Source: Ceratothoa steindachneri
Taxonomy: Eukaryota > Arthropoda > Malacostraca > Isopoda > Cymothoidae
NCBI GenBank assembly: GCA_963969495.1
Contig: OZ018323.1
Coordinates: 72,078,920-72,142,919 of the forward strand
Length of the DNA: 64,000 bases
Direction: 5' to 3'
Within the stretch, counting starts at the first letter, position 1. Every line of letters begins with the position of its first letter. Shown here in pieces: positions 38,401-50,599 of the stretch. The notes beneath the pieces were generated by a model. That model did not search any database. It saw only the letters and a list, made by a program, of their open reading frames with translations, and was not told the DNA's origin. Made by a program: the position numbers and the translations under genes.

Positions 38401-40550
38401 TTGTTCTTTATTGCGGTTGAGATATTAATATATTATTATTTCTATTTTATTAGTAATATTGGTTAGTTTTGGTATTCTGTAGGTGGTAAGGAAATCAAGA
38501 GAGGGGAGTTAAGTCAAGGAAGGAGCAGAACGGTCTCTCGCTATTCTGCATACCTTAATATTGACAAAATAAGCTTCTAATAATAGGGAAGAACTTTAAA
38601 TTTCGAGGAATTACAATGAAATTGGGAGGAAAATAATCTGGTTTATTTTATTATTTAGCAAAGGAATATTATTGAGTAAAGCATTGGACCCTTTTTCACT
38701 CCTCACATCCTATTTGGGTTGGTATTTTGCTCGTATAAAGGAAAGTAAAATGCCATTTTCATCTTTGGTTTTATCATCGGACACAGTAGTGTATTCATTT
38801 ATAAGACAAAAATTGGGAATTAAGTTTTCTGATTGGAGAGAAATAATTATATTAGTAACATATTTTCCTCATACAAATGTCAATCTAATTAACATAATGG
38901 GAAAAGTCAACCTTTGAAGATGGTCAGTAAATTAGGTACAAACATAAAATTGGTTCATGACAAAACATAACTTCTAACATATATTATACTATTTTTACAC
39001 GACTCTTATGATTGATATTTTTTTTGTATCGCTCAAACCCTTACTCATGATAACCCGTCAAGACAACTTCATATTGACCAATATTCACACCTTTTTTATC
39101 AAAGTTTAGCCACTTTGACCCTACAAAAGATAAGCCTAATTGCATTAATCCTTGGAATTTGCCCTTGTAAATGGAAACTTATCATACTTTGCTCAGAAAA
39201 ACATGGGTAACTTTGACGTTGTTTCCCTTTAATACGAACACTACAGGTAAGGATTACTCGACTTATAGGCAAAGTTCTCATTAGTAGTTGGAAACATAAC
39301 CGTTGAAGGGCTGAAAATTCATATAATTTTCGTATTTGAAACGGCTATTCGAAGACATGGCCCAAAAGTATATTTTGAGAGGGTGCTTCTCGTAAATGCT
39401 AGAAATGTGTTCTTTTTTTTGGTATATTTGCTCCTTGGAGCTCAAATTGCCACTAAATTGTCGTGCGAAAAATGAAAACGATGCCGAGACCAAAAGATTC
39501 AGAGTCAATTGAACATTTTATTTTTTTTTTAAACATTCGGGAATTTTGACCCATAACATAATACCAAAACTTAATATGGCGACAGTTTTGTTAATTTAAT
39601 CCAGGGCAAAAAGGATTTGTTGATATACCTTAAAAAGGATGACATTGGGAAATATGGATTTTCATTATCGAGAGCATAAAAATTCCTTCCAGTTCAGTTG
39701 ATATTTGTCTGTGTATTGAAAGTTTTAAAACCCCAGCTGGTTCTCCATTTGATTAAAGTTAATGAATCTTATGTCGCCATGAGTGCCACTCGTTATTCGA
39801 AAGCGGGATAATGCCGGCGCTCATCGTCAACTCAAATCATTTTTTTGGGCAAATATATATGGAAGAAGCCGGTACACACGAAATGGGAGTAATCAATGCA
39901 GGGAGTCAATACATGCATCACAGCCCATTCCGTGTAGAGTGAGTGCACTAGGTCGGGAGATTTTTACGAAAATATGTGCATACGGTAGAACAGCAGCGAT
40001 GGAATGATGATGCAAATCAGGTAGGGGTCCAATTTGCTTTCGAGTAGAGGAATATTTCTTCTTCTATTCAACTAACATGCGCCACTTAAGGTTTTTCAGG
40101 TCAACTAGGCATAGGAAATCAGCTACTGCCCCTTTCATCCAAGTTAGTATCATTGTATCGTTTGCAGTCTATAATTTAAGACACAGAGCTGGCCTATTCT
40201 TTTTTCTGCAAAGTTCATCGGTATCTTGCTGATGGCTACACCAAATGTGACGAGAACCCGGTCTTTCTGATGAGGTAAACAAGTAGTAAACGGCTTTCTT
40301 GGTATTAGCTCATTATAAGTTTACACGAAATAAATCAGAATTCACCATTATCTGTGAATAAATACACTTACCAGAACTTGCTCTTCCTATTGCCCCTTCG
40401 AATCAGGAGGCAAGTGAATCGGAAGCATGAAGGAACGCTATGGACTTACTAAACCACACGAAAATCGGACTGCGATAAGGTGCACTCAGCTCAGACATTC
40501 ACCGTTGTTCGAACTCTACCTTCCGACACCATTTGTTCCCTTCCTCCTCA
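35460..40550. other. AT-rich gene-free stretch
   Basis: About 5 kb without a recognisable gene, repeat pair or RNA gene. Open frames such as 37852-38070, 38672-38917 and 39783-40007 show no conserved motif. GC rises gradually after about 39800. Confidence 0.45.
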
Positions 40551-42696
40551 AGAGAGTAATTACTGTATTTTGGCGTTCAGTAAACACGATGGCCTAAACC
40601 TCCCTCCCCGCACGTGTTTGTGACTTTATAAATAGCCTCGATGCAAATATCCCTTTTATTTAAAACGAATTAATTGCAGGCTTTGGGGAAAGGAGGTTTG
40701 CGGTCTAGCCCAATGCGGAACCCCGAGGGCAAGAGACATCTTGGATTTGGGCGGAAGTTACAACTTGCACGGGGGTTTCTAACCTACACAACGGGTCCGC
40801 CTAGGACCATAGAGGAATACACACCCGTCTCTATGTATGGTGGAAATAAATCTGAATAATCAAAACCCTTCAGAGGGGGCGGAACCCTCAGCTGGGGATC
40901 GTTGTTTCGGCCCCCAACTAGCGGCCCCACCCTCTTAGGAGCCCAACCAAGTACACACTCATTATTCCCCCTTCACCCCAGTCTCATTTTACAGGGCATG
41001 TTTGGCTGTGGGGCATCCTTCGCAAGGGTATCCAGTAAAATACCTCGCTCTTTAGACACGCTTAGACCATGGGTTGCGAGATCACCCTACGCACACTTCA
41101 CAAATCAAACACGAAACCCACGCTAACACACACGGAAATATTTTATCTCTCATGTACACTCCTCTCCCTCCCCCTCCCCCGTCGCGAATATTATTAATGC
41201 AAGCATTGGGCTGAGGCTGATTTTTGTCTAAAAAGGACACCCAGACTTTCCATACAAGAGCAAGCGATACCCTCACAACGAAGAAATGTTTTACCTCACC
41301 GCCAGACACCACAATTAAGAACCAAATCCGAGTACGACGTACCAGCCCCCTCTGGCTGGAGTTTAGCTCATAGGAGATACTCGCCGCCCTAAAAGAAGAC
41401 TACGGCGAAGACAGGTTACAGGACCTATATTACAAAAACAAAAGTCCTGGTCCTTAATAGCACAAAAAATGAGACAGATGTAGCTACAACATAACTTACG
41501 TCCACATCAATGCCTAAGGTGATACATAACAGGCCAACAGACTAGATCGTATAAATCTGATCCTGTCAGGTCTAAGTGCAATTTAAATGGTCACTTTTAC
41601 ACCGCATGCACAAAGATCATGCTCAGTTTTGCCAACTGTAGTGTGGCGCAAACGTCGCAGTGAGTTAAGGTCTCCATGCCTCAAATAGAAGCGTGGGAAC
41701 GTGATAGTGGGGCTCAGTAGGCCCCAATACACCTCTACATCAGACACGTTTACCACCTCCATCCCCAGTCACACTGCCCCACCACCACCGCTTACAAATT
41801 CTTATAATGCTGCTGTAATCCCGTACGGGGCGACCCCCGTGCATCCCCCAAGACTATCAATATGTTATACGCTGCTAACGGTCTAGGGCAAATTGTCTTT
41901 CTAGAGACACTTTTTGGCATTCTTATCCTTCTTAGTGCCTTCGCCGATGCGACTGTTGACGAATTATGCTGCGTTTTCATATTGTATCATCCATAGTTGA
42001 CTGCGCTTGATACTGGATTGGGGGTCCATTTCTCCTTCTCCAGGGTTTTGAAATCAGAGTATTTCCTTCTCTTAGGTGGATTGATGTCATGGCTATGAGC
42101 TCCACCTTCCAGTCTAACCGTGATACCCAGTCATGAAAGTAACCTCCTTAGTAAATAGTGTGGCGTAAAAAGAATCTGGATGGAGATTCGAAATGCTGAC
42201 CCAACGATTGCCGGGCAAACACGCTAACGACTATACTTGCTGGGAGGTAACTAACAAACGCACGACTACCGCTCCTACCAACACCAAGCACACGTAAACA
42301 CCATACATGCAAACACTATAAGCCACGACACCATTCATACCAGCTCCCACGTCCCTCAACTGTACTACCCTGCCTACCTACGAGCTCCCTACCTCCTTCC
42401 ACTGCCCTTTCTGTCTTTTGTGCCGCTCCCTCAGTTTCCTCTCCTCTCACCACTCCCATCTTCCCTGTAGTCAATTGTATTCCTTATCCAGACCCCTCCA
42501 TCCCTTCAATTGCTGCTCCTGTTCCGCCTTCTTATGTCCCTATCATTTCCCTTACATCTCCTATTCCTCTTCGTGTCCTAACCCCTTTTCACGACGATCC
42601 TCCACTAGATCTTTTTCTTTCCCTGTCCCTCCCATTGCTTCTTCAGACGCTACTGTAGCCTCCTCTAGCGCCCATTACGCTTCTTCGTTTGTTCCT
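40551..42696. other. GC-richer unassigned block
   Basis: Base composition is distinctly more GC- and pyrimidine-rich than the neighbours, with many short overlapping open frames on both strands (for example 40902-41126 plus and 41082-41312 minus). I recognise no transposase, RT or domestic gene in it. It holds the SINE-like box pair at 42183-42233 and runs into the 21-bp minisatellite. Confidence 0.4.
42183..42233 (-). promoter_or_regulatory. tRNA-like A and B boxes of a probable SINE
   Basis: On the minus strand TAGTCGTTAGCGTG (42233-42220) resembles a tRNA A box/D arm (consensus-like AGTGGTTAGCGTG), and CATTTCGAATCTC (42195-42183) resembles the B box (GGTTCGAATCC). Between them is TTTGCCCGGCAATCGTTGGG. 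Spacing and order are right for an internal RNA polymerase III promoter of a tRNA-derived SINE. The cloverleaf is not intact enough to call a tRNA gene. SINE ends were not located. Confidence 0.5.
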
Positions 42697-42906
42697 GCCT
42701 CATCTCCCATCGACCCTGACCCTACTCTCATCGATCCCGTCTCCTTTTCAATCGATTCTGTTTCCACCGCTTTTAGTCCTGCCTCTGCTTTTATCGGTCC
42801 TCTCTTTTCCCCTCTCAACTCGGCCTCTTCTCTCCTCGTACCTGTATCCTCCTCTATCGACTTCGTCTCTTCTCTCATCGTACCCGTCTTTTCGTTAATC
42901 AATCTT
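42697..42906. repeat. 21-bp minisatellite, about ten units, open in several frames
   Basis: Ten consecutive 21-bp units beginning at GCCTCATCTCCCATCGACCCT. Later units such as GTCTCTTCTCTCATCGTACC plus C keep the pattern. Because 21 is a multiple of three, translation gives heptads: on the minus strand ETGSMRE-like units (EKTGTMR, EETKSIE, EDTGTRR, KETGSMR, VGSGSMG), and on the plus strand Ser/Pro/Val-rich units. The 183-aa plus frame at 42418-42969 and the 75-aa minus frame at 42675-42902 both owe their openness to this array. I regard it as a minisatellite, while allowing that it could be the repetitive part of a real exon. Confidence 0.85.
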
Positions 42907-42969
42907 CTCCTCTCTCTCGCTATCAGACTCTTCCCTTTTTTATCTTTTTCCTTACCCTACCCATCCTGA

Positions 42970-45900
42970 TCATAATCCTCCCCTAGATCTTCCCCCACTA
43001 AATCCTTTCCCTTCTCCACCATCTCACACTCCTCCAACAACAGTCCCTATCCCTTTTTATGATCACCCCACCCTTACCTGCAGACACCATCTCCACCACA
43101 CCCTACACAGACTACTTACTATACATAACACACACCAACACTTGCAGACTTCTCGGGGGAGGCTCAAAGTTTATCGGTGGGTGATCCCCGACTGTACGCA
43201 AACGTACTCTACCAGCGTCTCGCTGTGTACGATATGTGTCAGATAAACCCCAGCAAAAATATATTTGCTCTACTTGAATAACCTTTAAACAAACTATCCT
43301 CAGAACACACAACACCTGCAGTTACACAAGCCACACACAACATCTCCTCTTAGACCTCTTCTGTGATTCACACCACCTTCCTACCAAAAGCCCCACCCCA
43401 TCCCGGTGGCCTTACCACTTCAAAAAAAGAACATAACACCATCTTCACTTAACCCAATAGAGACAGCCACATGGCATACTAGCACAACACTCGCAAAAGT
43501 GGTCGTATAAGCATCACTACCCGTTACATAAGGTCCCAAGGGAGGAATCCCCCGTTAGTGCGTTAGGCTCCAATTCCAAAATGCGGCAGTATACCACATG
43601 GCGTAATTAACCAACACGTACACAAGAGTTGTCCATCCAAACACCACGTTCAACACGACTTTCCGGAGATAAAACACACGTTAAACAACACTTGAACTTT
43701 TCTCCAGCATCACAAAGCAGCGTCCGAAGGTACGTGCCTTTCTCCCTTCCGATTAGTCTCTTCTTCTGACGATCCAGTCATGAGACACACACAAACACAC
43801 GATAATACCCATAAGTACCCTCCGCATCGTTGTATACCTAATGAACTATTCACTCCTGCTCTCTCTCTTAAGTTTTGTTCTGAACTGCTCGTCTCTTATT
43901 AAATGATCTTCTGTGCTCATACTGTGATTCCTCTTTTTTATTTCTATACGCAGATACGATTCGATTAGAAATGAATAGGAGGAGAAATGCAATTAAGTTT
44001 TTACAAGGAACGGTCTTGAAGCATCCCGTTGGGGGAAAAGGTTCGGTCCTATTGAGTGCACTTGTAACGTGAACAAGTGGCTTAGATACGGAGTACCAAA
44101 TCTTCTCGAATTTCACCAAGAATAGTTTTAATTCACACTTCAAATCCTCTATTAGCATTGCGGTAGGGGTGTTTTTATTAGCTTCACTCTTGGGAGAAGT
44201 AAACTATATGATCATATCGGTTGTTTCCGGTACGTGGCTAAAACGAACTCCGAGTGGTAGGGAGACATGTGTGTTTCAGCTGTATCTGGTGCAAGAGATG
44301 CTTCAAGACTGGCTCACGAAGGAAATCGTCGCTGAAAGAAGCGTTAAGTGTATAATTGAGGAAAAGGAATTCACGTAGTAACTCTATTGGTTTCATGTCG
44401 GGAAAGCTTTTACTTCGTTTGGACCTAACGAAAGAAGTTGTTCGTGTGTGCGTATTTTATTTTATTGATCATATATCTATGGAACTTGATAATTGTCGTG
44501 GAAGCTTTAATCTATAAATAAGACTTGTACTCAAGGAGAAGTAGAGATGGTATTTATAGTTTTCGATATGGGAGGGATTAGACTCTTCTATAGTCTCCAT
44601 CGCACGAAATTATTATTATACTTTTGTGTAAAAAAATTGACTAAGGTGTGAAACGTACAATCGACCTTTATTTCAAACCAACGACCATAGAAATGAAGAT
44701 ATTTTCGCCAATAAGTGAACCAAAGGACTTAGGCTTCCTCTAAAATACAACTGCTAGCTCTAAACTGTATGCCAGCACAACCAGCTTTATCTACTTGATT
44801 CGCTACTGGTTATTCTTGAATTTTTGATACCATTGAATATATACTCTTTTTACTTTGGAATATAGTAAGAAAAGAGATTGGATTTCGTGATTTATTATAG
44901 AAATAATAAATCGATTAACTATAAGAAAAATATTAAATCAATAAATGGAATAATCTTCATTTAGAATTTCTATTACAATTTAACTGCTTTGAGTGCATTG
45001 AATTCTTTCACTTGACTTTACTTGCAGTAGTATAAAAGTACTCTAAATGTATTCGAAAAGATAATGGAGATTTTGGCTGTATGAACACGGTTGTGGATGG
45101 GCAAATTGAATTAATTAATGGACATTATTTTCAGGAACGTGGAAAAGTGCAGGGTAAATCAATGAGTTAACAAGGAAGAGGAGGTCGTCTCATACTTTAT
45201 GAATGAGCTTTTGCGGCTCCTTCATATGAGTATTCTTCAATATGAGTACTTGAATATAAGTACTCTTATGAAAAGAGGTTTGTTGCGCTCTCTTGCTCCC
45301 TTCTGAGGTGCTGGAGGCTCGTCCAGAAATTTCTTTTGGTCGTACGGAAAGGCTTCTTTCCGGAGATGTATGGTAGCTCATCTGGAAAAAGGTGAAGGAG
45401 GGCTTACCCGACAACATCAATAGAGATAGTATATCTATCGAGTTCATGATATATGTAATAAATAAAATTTTGTCGTGTTCTAGTTGCTGCCAAAGAAAAC
45501 TGGAGGGTATGATGCTATTCATTTCGAAACGATTTCAAACTTTAATATAAACAAACTTTTGGATATATATCTTATATAAGTGCAGTAAATTAAATTTCTT
45601 AAATGAATCGTTACATTTATAAAAGATTACTTCAAGGATCTAAATGCAAATGAAGAGAGAGACAAACAAATTATTTTGGATTTAACTTTGACTTATGAAT
45701 AAAGTTAGTAGAAAGTATAGACGAGGCGATAATCTGAAAAGCTATCACAACATAATTCGATTCAATTTAAATTTTCTGTAAAATTTTGTGAGAGCTCTTA
45801 ACTTATTTTGAATTTTATATCTAGTAATTATGATGGCTTTTTGCGCCAACAATAAACTTTTAAATTTGCATGATTATTTTAAACGTTGTAAATTTCAAAA

Positions 45901-46579
45901 AGAAATGCATAATGATCTCCAGCGTTTATTTTTACGATAAGTAAGGAAATAGTACACGATAACTCTAGAATATCTACTAGCTCAAATTAGAGTGTAAAAT
46001 GTGTAAAGGGTGAAATAGAATAGAATATAAGCGAAGGTAACCGATTATATTAAAATTCATGAACAAGTAATAATGTTGAAAATACAAACCACTCTCTTTA
46101 ACACGGTCAATTTGTTAAACGCATAGTAAAAATAGGAAGAAGGAAATATGAAGAGTAACTTGAGTCCTTGTTATGACATTTAGTAAGCTAATTAGAGAGT
46201 GCTTGCATAAGATCCGTCAAAGTGCCGTTAGTGTCCATAGAGATGATCCGAATCATTGGTAAAGATATTTACTGCACATTATGTAAATGTTCATACCGTC
46301 GGACATAAAAAAACATGTCTACAATACGAGACGTAATCAATTTCAATAAAAACTCTATGTTTAGCCATGTTTAAAAATCAACTTTTACTTATTTTAATAA
46401 GTTTCAGTATAATTTTACATACCTTTTCACCTGGAATAGTTGTAAATCATAGCTATTTTGGTATATGAGGTATGAAGCATTGCCTCATAGGGCTTTAAAT
46501 TTTGTGGCCAAAAGCACCAGTTTCGGTGTACTTGGATAATGTTTTATCTATAAATTCTTATTTAAACAAGATAAAGGCA
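42970..46579. other. Unassigned: GC-richer to about 43.9 kb, then AT-rich
   Basis: No recognisable gene. Medium open frames (43868-44158 minus, 44169-44378 plus, 45190-45522 minus) have mixed composition but no motif I know and no supporting splice context that I trust. Confidence 0.4.
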
Positions 46580-46870
46580 GTAAACCTGAAAGTATGTCAG
46601 ATCCAGTAGCTCTGCTAATGTTTGGTACACCTTCATACGGAAAGGAAGTTATTGGGCGTATCTGTGTTTGAAAATTCGTCTGTCACAACTTAGGGTTAGG
46701 TTTTAATGAATATACTTGATACATGGAAAAATACAGATAATATTACCATTGGTATTGACCCTACATCCTGTGACAGTAGATTTCATAGAGAAGCTGCTAC
46801 ACTGCTAGAGAAATTGCTGAACAAAAATCTTTTATATCTCGCCTGCAGAGATCATATCTTGGAAATCCTA

Positions 46871-48162
46871 GTACAGGGTCACGCTCCAAGAACGGGAATG
46901 CACACACTTTTGGTGATATATCCTTTATTCATTCACTAATCACCCTTAATTGGAGGACATGACAGATGCAATGCCTGTTAACACAACTAGATCTTAACGT
47001 TGTGTTGAATATACTACTGCAAACATTACTACTAGACAGGCTAATTCAAGAAAGAGCAGGACACTTTCGTGCATCAGGTCAAATGTGTAAATGCCCCCTC
47101 CAAGAGAAGAATTCAGGACTGGGTGGACCACTTTGAGAACTATGACAACTGTCCATGCCATTGAGGATGCCCCAGAAAGCGTACAGCAGAGCTGGTCCAA
47201 AACGCTTTGTGTGCAAGCGAGGTCAGGCCGTCGGTATCTCCCGTGAGACTTGCAGGGGAGTGCTAGTAATGAATGTAAAGGCCTAGCCAAACACAATACA
47301 GACGAAGCAGACACATACAGCTTCAGGCAAGTTGAAGAGAAGGCATATGGCAGTCAAGATACTGGAGAAGATTCAGGAGACCCCAACTTTCCTTAACCTC
47401 TTTTGGACCTCAGATGAAGTTCACTTCCATCTTGAAGGAAAGGTAAACTCGAAGACAAATGTCTTATAGGGAAACTTCAGACCAAATGAGGTAGCCAAAA
47501 AGCCCCTACGTTCCCCTTAGTTCACGCTATGGAGTGCAATCTCAGCAAGATGCATCATCGGACCATTCTTCTTCGAGGAATCTGGCGCGACAGTGATAGT
47601 CACCAAGGAGCGATATATTGAAGTCCTCAAAACCATCAAGAGAGAGCTGCAGACCCTGTTTCAGTCGCTTATGGGGAAGTTCTAGTTCCAGCAAGATGGA
47701 GCAAGCTATCACACCTCAAACCTGTCCCGAAATTGACTGAAAGAGATCTTTGGTGGCCGTGTGATCAGTCTCAAGACTGATTTTGAGTGGGCACCTCACA
47801 GCCCAGATATCAGCCCCCCCTAGATTTCTTTCTCTGGGGCAACTTTAAAGCCAGAGTGTGCGTAGAGAGACCCAGGACCATAACGGAACTCAAGGAAGCT
47901 ATGAGAGCCATTAGTTGGTCAGTTTGTAAGGATGTCATGGACATTTTGTGCTGCACCTCAAGAGATACACAAAGCTAAATGGAGGTTATCTCCAAGACGT
48001 GCTCTAGAATAAATACGAAAACTACAAAGACTCTCATGTTTTGATATGATGTTTTAAATAAAATAAACTAGCTCTTACCAAAGTTTTATTCAATCCTTGA
48101 AGAAAAATAAGAAATGAGGCCTATCGAAATTTAGGGCCCGTTATATTTGGGTGACCCTGTAG
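46871..48162 (+). mobile_element. Mariner-type transposon nested in the repeat-family ORF
   Basis: Left end GTACAGGGTCAC and right end GTGACCCTGTAG form terminal inverted repeats, and each is flanked by TA (46869-46870 and 48163-48164), the expected target duplication. Length is about 1292 bp. The TIR sequence differs from the 32.8/57 kb family, so this is a separate lineage. It inserted into a Leu codon of the host relic, and its removal with one TA leaves the host frame continuous (HILEIL then VDFRFK). Confidence 0.92.
47060..47975 (+). pseudogene. Mariner transposase, broken
   Basis: Recognisable pieces in order are RRIQDWVDHFENYDNC (helix-turn-helix region); KILEKIQETPTFLNLFWTSD running into DEVHFHLEGKVN (first catalytic Asp); WSAISARCIIGPFFFEE; VTKERYIEVLKTI; FQQDGASYHTS (second Asp); WAPHSPDIS; and, after a C-run frameshift at 47814-47820, LDFFLWGNFKARV. 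Correcting the C-run gives 41 residues between second and third Asp (DD41D). There are stops (such as VL*GNF and SRN*LKE) and a damaged N-terminal half. Non-functional. Confidence 0.88.
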
Positions 48163-49024
48163 TAGTCGACTTTCGTTTTAAGCTGTTTAGGAAGATGAGG
48201 GATGCAGATATTCTCTGTTCGATATCAAAAGCAAAAGGATAAAGGAAAAACAACATCATTAAATAAATAGTCAAGTATATTCTAACAGAGGAAAGACTTC
48301 CAAAATTCGACTACAGAGAAATCGCTGAACTGACTGACGGTCATTGTTCTTTGAAGGAGGCATCATCGCGACTTTTGCTGATGTCCATCCAGCGACATTT
48401 TCTGGCTAGATGGATGAGCAGATGTTCTTAATTATAATGCTGGTGCTTGCATATAAATTTGACTACGATTAAGAAACTCTATTAAGCTGGAATGACTCAA
48501 CACCTTTGTATTGTTCTACAATTCTATATAAATGTCATTGTTTGTTTCACATGCTTTCTTGAACTCTCTGAGTTTATGTAATACGGACATGTTGAAGTAC
48601 TAAAAAACTACCCCCTAGATTGCTGTTACATTCGTTAATAAGATGAAAAACTACAAATAGTATTTAAAATAGGAAGATGTGTCATTCAGCATGTTCAATA
48701 ATAGATTGAGTACTACATTGAAGCAGGAAATTTCTGCGCAATTACTTGCCACTGAGAAGCAAACAGCTTAAGATCAGTAAAGAATTTATTCTAGGAAAAC
48801 ATATCTAAGACAATTCTAGTTGAACTCATTAGCCCAGAATCACATGTCCTGCTAGACACCATGGACATTGGATCCAAGTGTCTTAAGCAACCTGTCACGT
48901 CTCGGCCGCAAAATGAAGACCACATAAAGGCATTGGACTATGTTAAGAATCTGAAAGCAGTGAATAACATTGCTGAATGTGGTATCAATTTAGTGAGAGA
49001 CTTTGTATTTCTCATGTAATAAAT

Positions 49025-49815
49025 TCCAAGAAACTAACTCATTGTTAAGAGTTAATCATGTAGTGCTTTCACGTCTTCATCCATTAGAAATATGACAACT
49101 AAATGTTGATTTTAAATTTGTGTTATAAATAAAACGTTAGGTATTCCTTGACTGTGCCTTTTCTGTCTTCAAGACTATCAGAAATTATATAAATTAGAGA
49201 GAAGATTAAAAGCACTTTAATCTGGTAATTTTAAGTATTTTCAGGACAAAATACAGAGACCTATGAAAGTAAGAACATGATAATTTTTTAACAAGCCTAA
49301 CAATATACTTTCAAGTAATGACATAACGGTTCCAGATAGGATTTTTTACTTTACCTGTGAATTATTAGAATCGAACTGTTAACATTCCTTTTGTACAATT
49401 TTCAAATAAACTTTTATAAAAGAAAGATATCCTGAGGAGCGCAAAGCAGAAATTGCAACAGAATTTTATAATCTCCCTGGAACTAAAATATCTAGTTTTA
49501 TTTCTAGTTATCTGCCCTGGTTGGCGGCATAGAAAATGTGGTGAATGGTGAAATGCTATATGTATAATACAAACTTATTTGCACGTGATTGGAAAATTTA
49601 TATAATCCAGAACATAAGAGGCGGATGAAAGGGCTGGGAGAGGCGGGACACGGTTCAAAGCGCCTCTGAGGTGTCCCGGTCAGGGACACCCCTATCGGGG
49701 ATATTGGCTGCAGAGAATACATACATGAAGTTTGGAGAGGAAAACTGGTTGGTCCTGGAGAGAAAGATCCATGGAAATGAATAAAGATGAAAGAGGATTT
49801 TCGAAAGCATCTTCC
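49025..49815. other. Unassigned AT-rich stretch
   Basis: No gene recognised. The minus-strand frame at 49504-49722 is not protein-like and may belong to the degraded 3' part of the neighbouring retroelement. Confidence 0.4.
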
Positions 49816-49819
49816 ACCT

Positions 49820-50590
49820 AAATCTTATGGAATTCGCAATGCAGTTTTCTGAAAAGAGACACTTCCGACGACGAGCTGGCCCGGATGTCGATCAAACAAG
49901 CGTTGAGATTCTGTGGACTCAGTGGATGAAGGCCTTACAACTGTGACGACGAGCACAGAAGTGCATGATGAGGGCAAGGACCTGCTAACTGTGTTATGGG
50001 GCGCCGGTGAACCCCATGGGAAGGCGTGTGAAGCGTAAGATTTCCTGGCCGATGACAAACCCGAAGTGACGACGAGCATTGGGGTGCAATTTCAAATGGT
50101 AAAAGCCATCCTTGAGGTCTAGCTTGACTGCTATGCCAAGCTCATGTCATACACGACCCAAGTCGAGCCACTAAGTTATTCCAGCCTGAAGAAGCTAGAG
50201 AACTACCGGGAGAGCTAAAGAGTTAGAATGAGCCCAAAGATGGTAGTTACGACGAATTTAGACTCTGACACCATGCTTTAGGAGAAAACGAATTATCTTA
50301 ATAACCGGTGCAAGTAGATCAAAATACTCGACAAGGTTAACATCCAGGTGAGGGAAGGCGGAGATTAGAACCCGTTGCTGAGCCAAAATATCGGTGACGG
50401 CTGTAATCTCCATGCGCTCATCTTGCTCATCTTCATCGGCGGCATCGTTGCAGTCGCGCTAAGGTGCTATTGTCACCGTCACAGTCGTTCTCGAGCAGTG
50501 CAAGTGGCATTATTTCTATGAGGGCCACTCATAATATCTCGCAAGATATCGTCTTCCTCGGAGGGGGTAGAGGAAACCGGCCCAGGTAGA
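49820..50590 (-). pseudogene. Retroelement reverse-transcriptase relic, minus strand
   Basis: The minus strand encodes AVKLDLKDGFYHLKLHPNAR from 50131 downwards, then RHFGFVIG, RFTRLPMGFTGAP and a stop. LDLKDGFYHL is RT motif A and LPMGFTGAP is motif B. Downstream, HSCKAFIH sits where the catalytic FxDD box belongs but is destroyed. Upstream pieces include TAVTDILAQQRVLISAFPH and a gag-like EEDDILRDIMSGPHRNN in another frame. Stops and frameshifts are frequent. The motif wording is unlike the gypsy RT consensus and closer to tyrosine-recombinase (DIRS/Ngaro-like) retroelements, but I cannot settle the class. It abuts the Tc1-like relic on the plus strand. Confidence 0.8.
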
Positions 50591-50599
50591 AATTGCAAA

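Larger units (their letters stand above)
46580..49020 (+). pseudogene. Relic of a second repeat-family protein gene, split by a mariner
   Basis: Two parts of one ORF flank the nested mariner. The left part (46580-46870) gives YGKEVIGRI, ILDTWKNTDNITIGIDPTS, and LLEKLLNKNLLYLACRDHIL. The right part (48163-49020) gives DFRFKLFRKMRDADIL, later FLARWMSR, VLLDTMDIGSKCL, and HIKALDYVKNLKAVNNIAEC with LVRDF. From memory these match the order of an uncharacterised protein family common in arthropod and cnidarian assemblies (GMCFDTT, LLYLACRHHI, RARWM, VKNLKVVNDCAERGV). The D in IGID-PT falls where the family has a conserved FDTT, possibly a nuclease Asp. Many stops and frameshifts. Its function and parent element type are not known to me. 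Confidence 0.7.

Noticed and set aside
45190..45522. 110-aa minus-strand frame
   Set aside because: Mixed composition but no motif, no splice support and no repeat evidence; left as unassigned.
46994..47314. 106-aa minus-strand frame
   Set aside because: Antisense of the mariner transposase N-terminal region.
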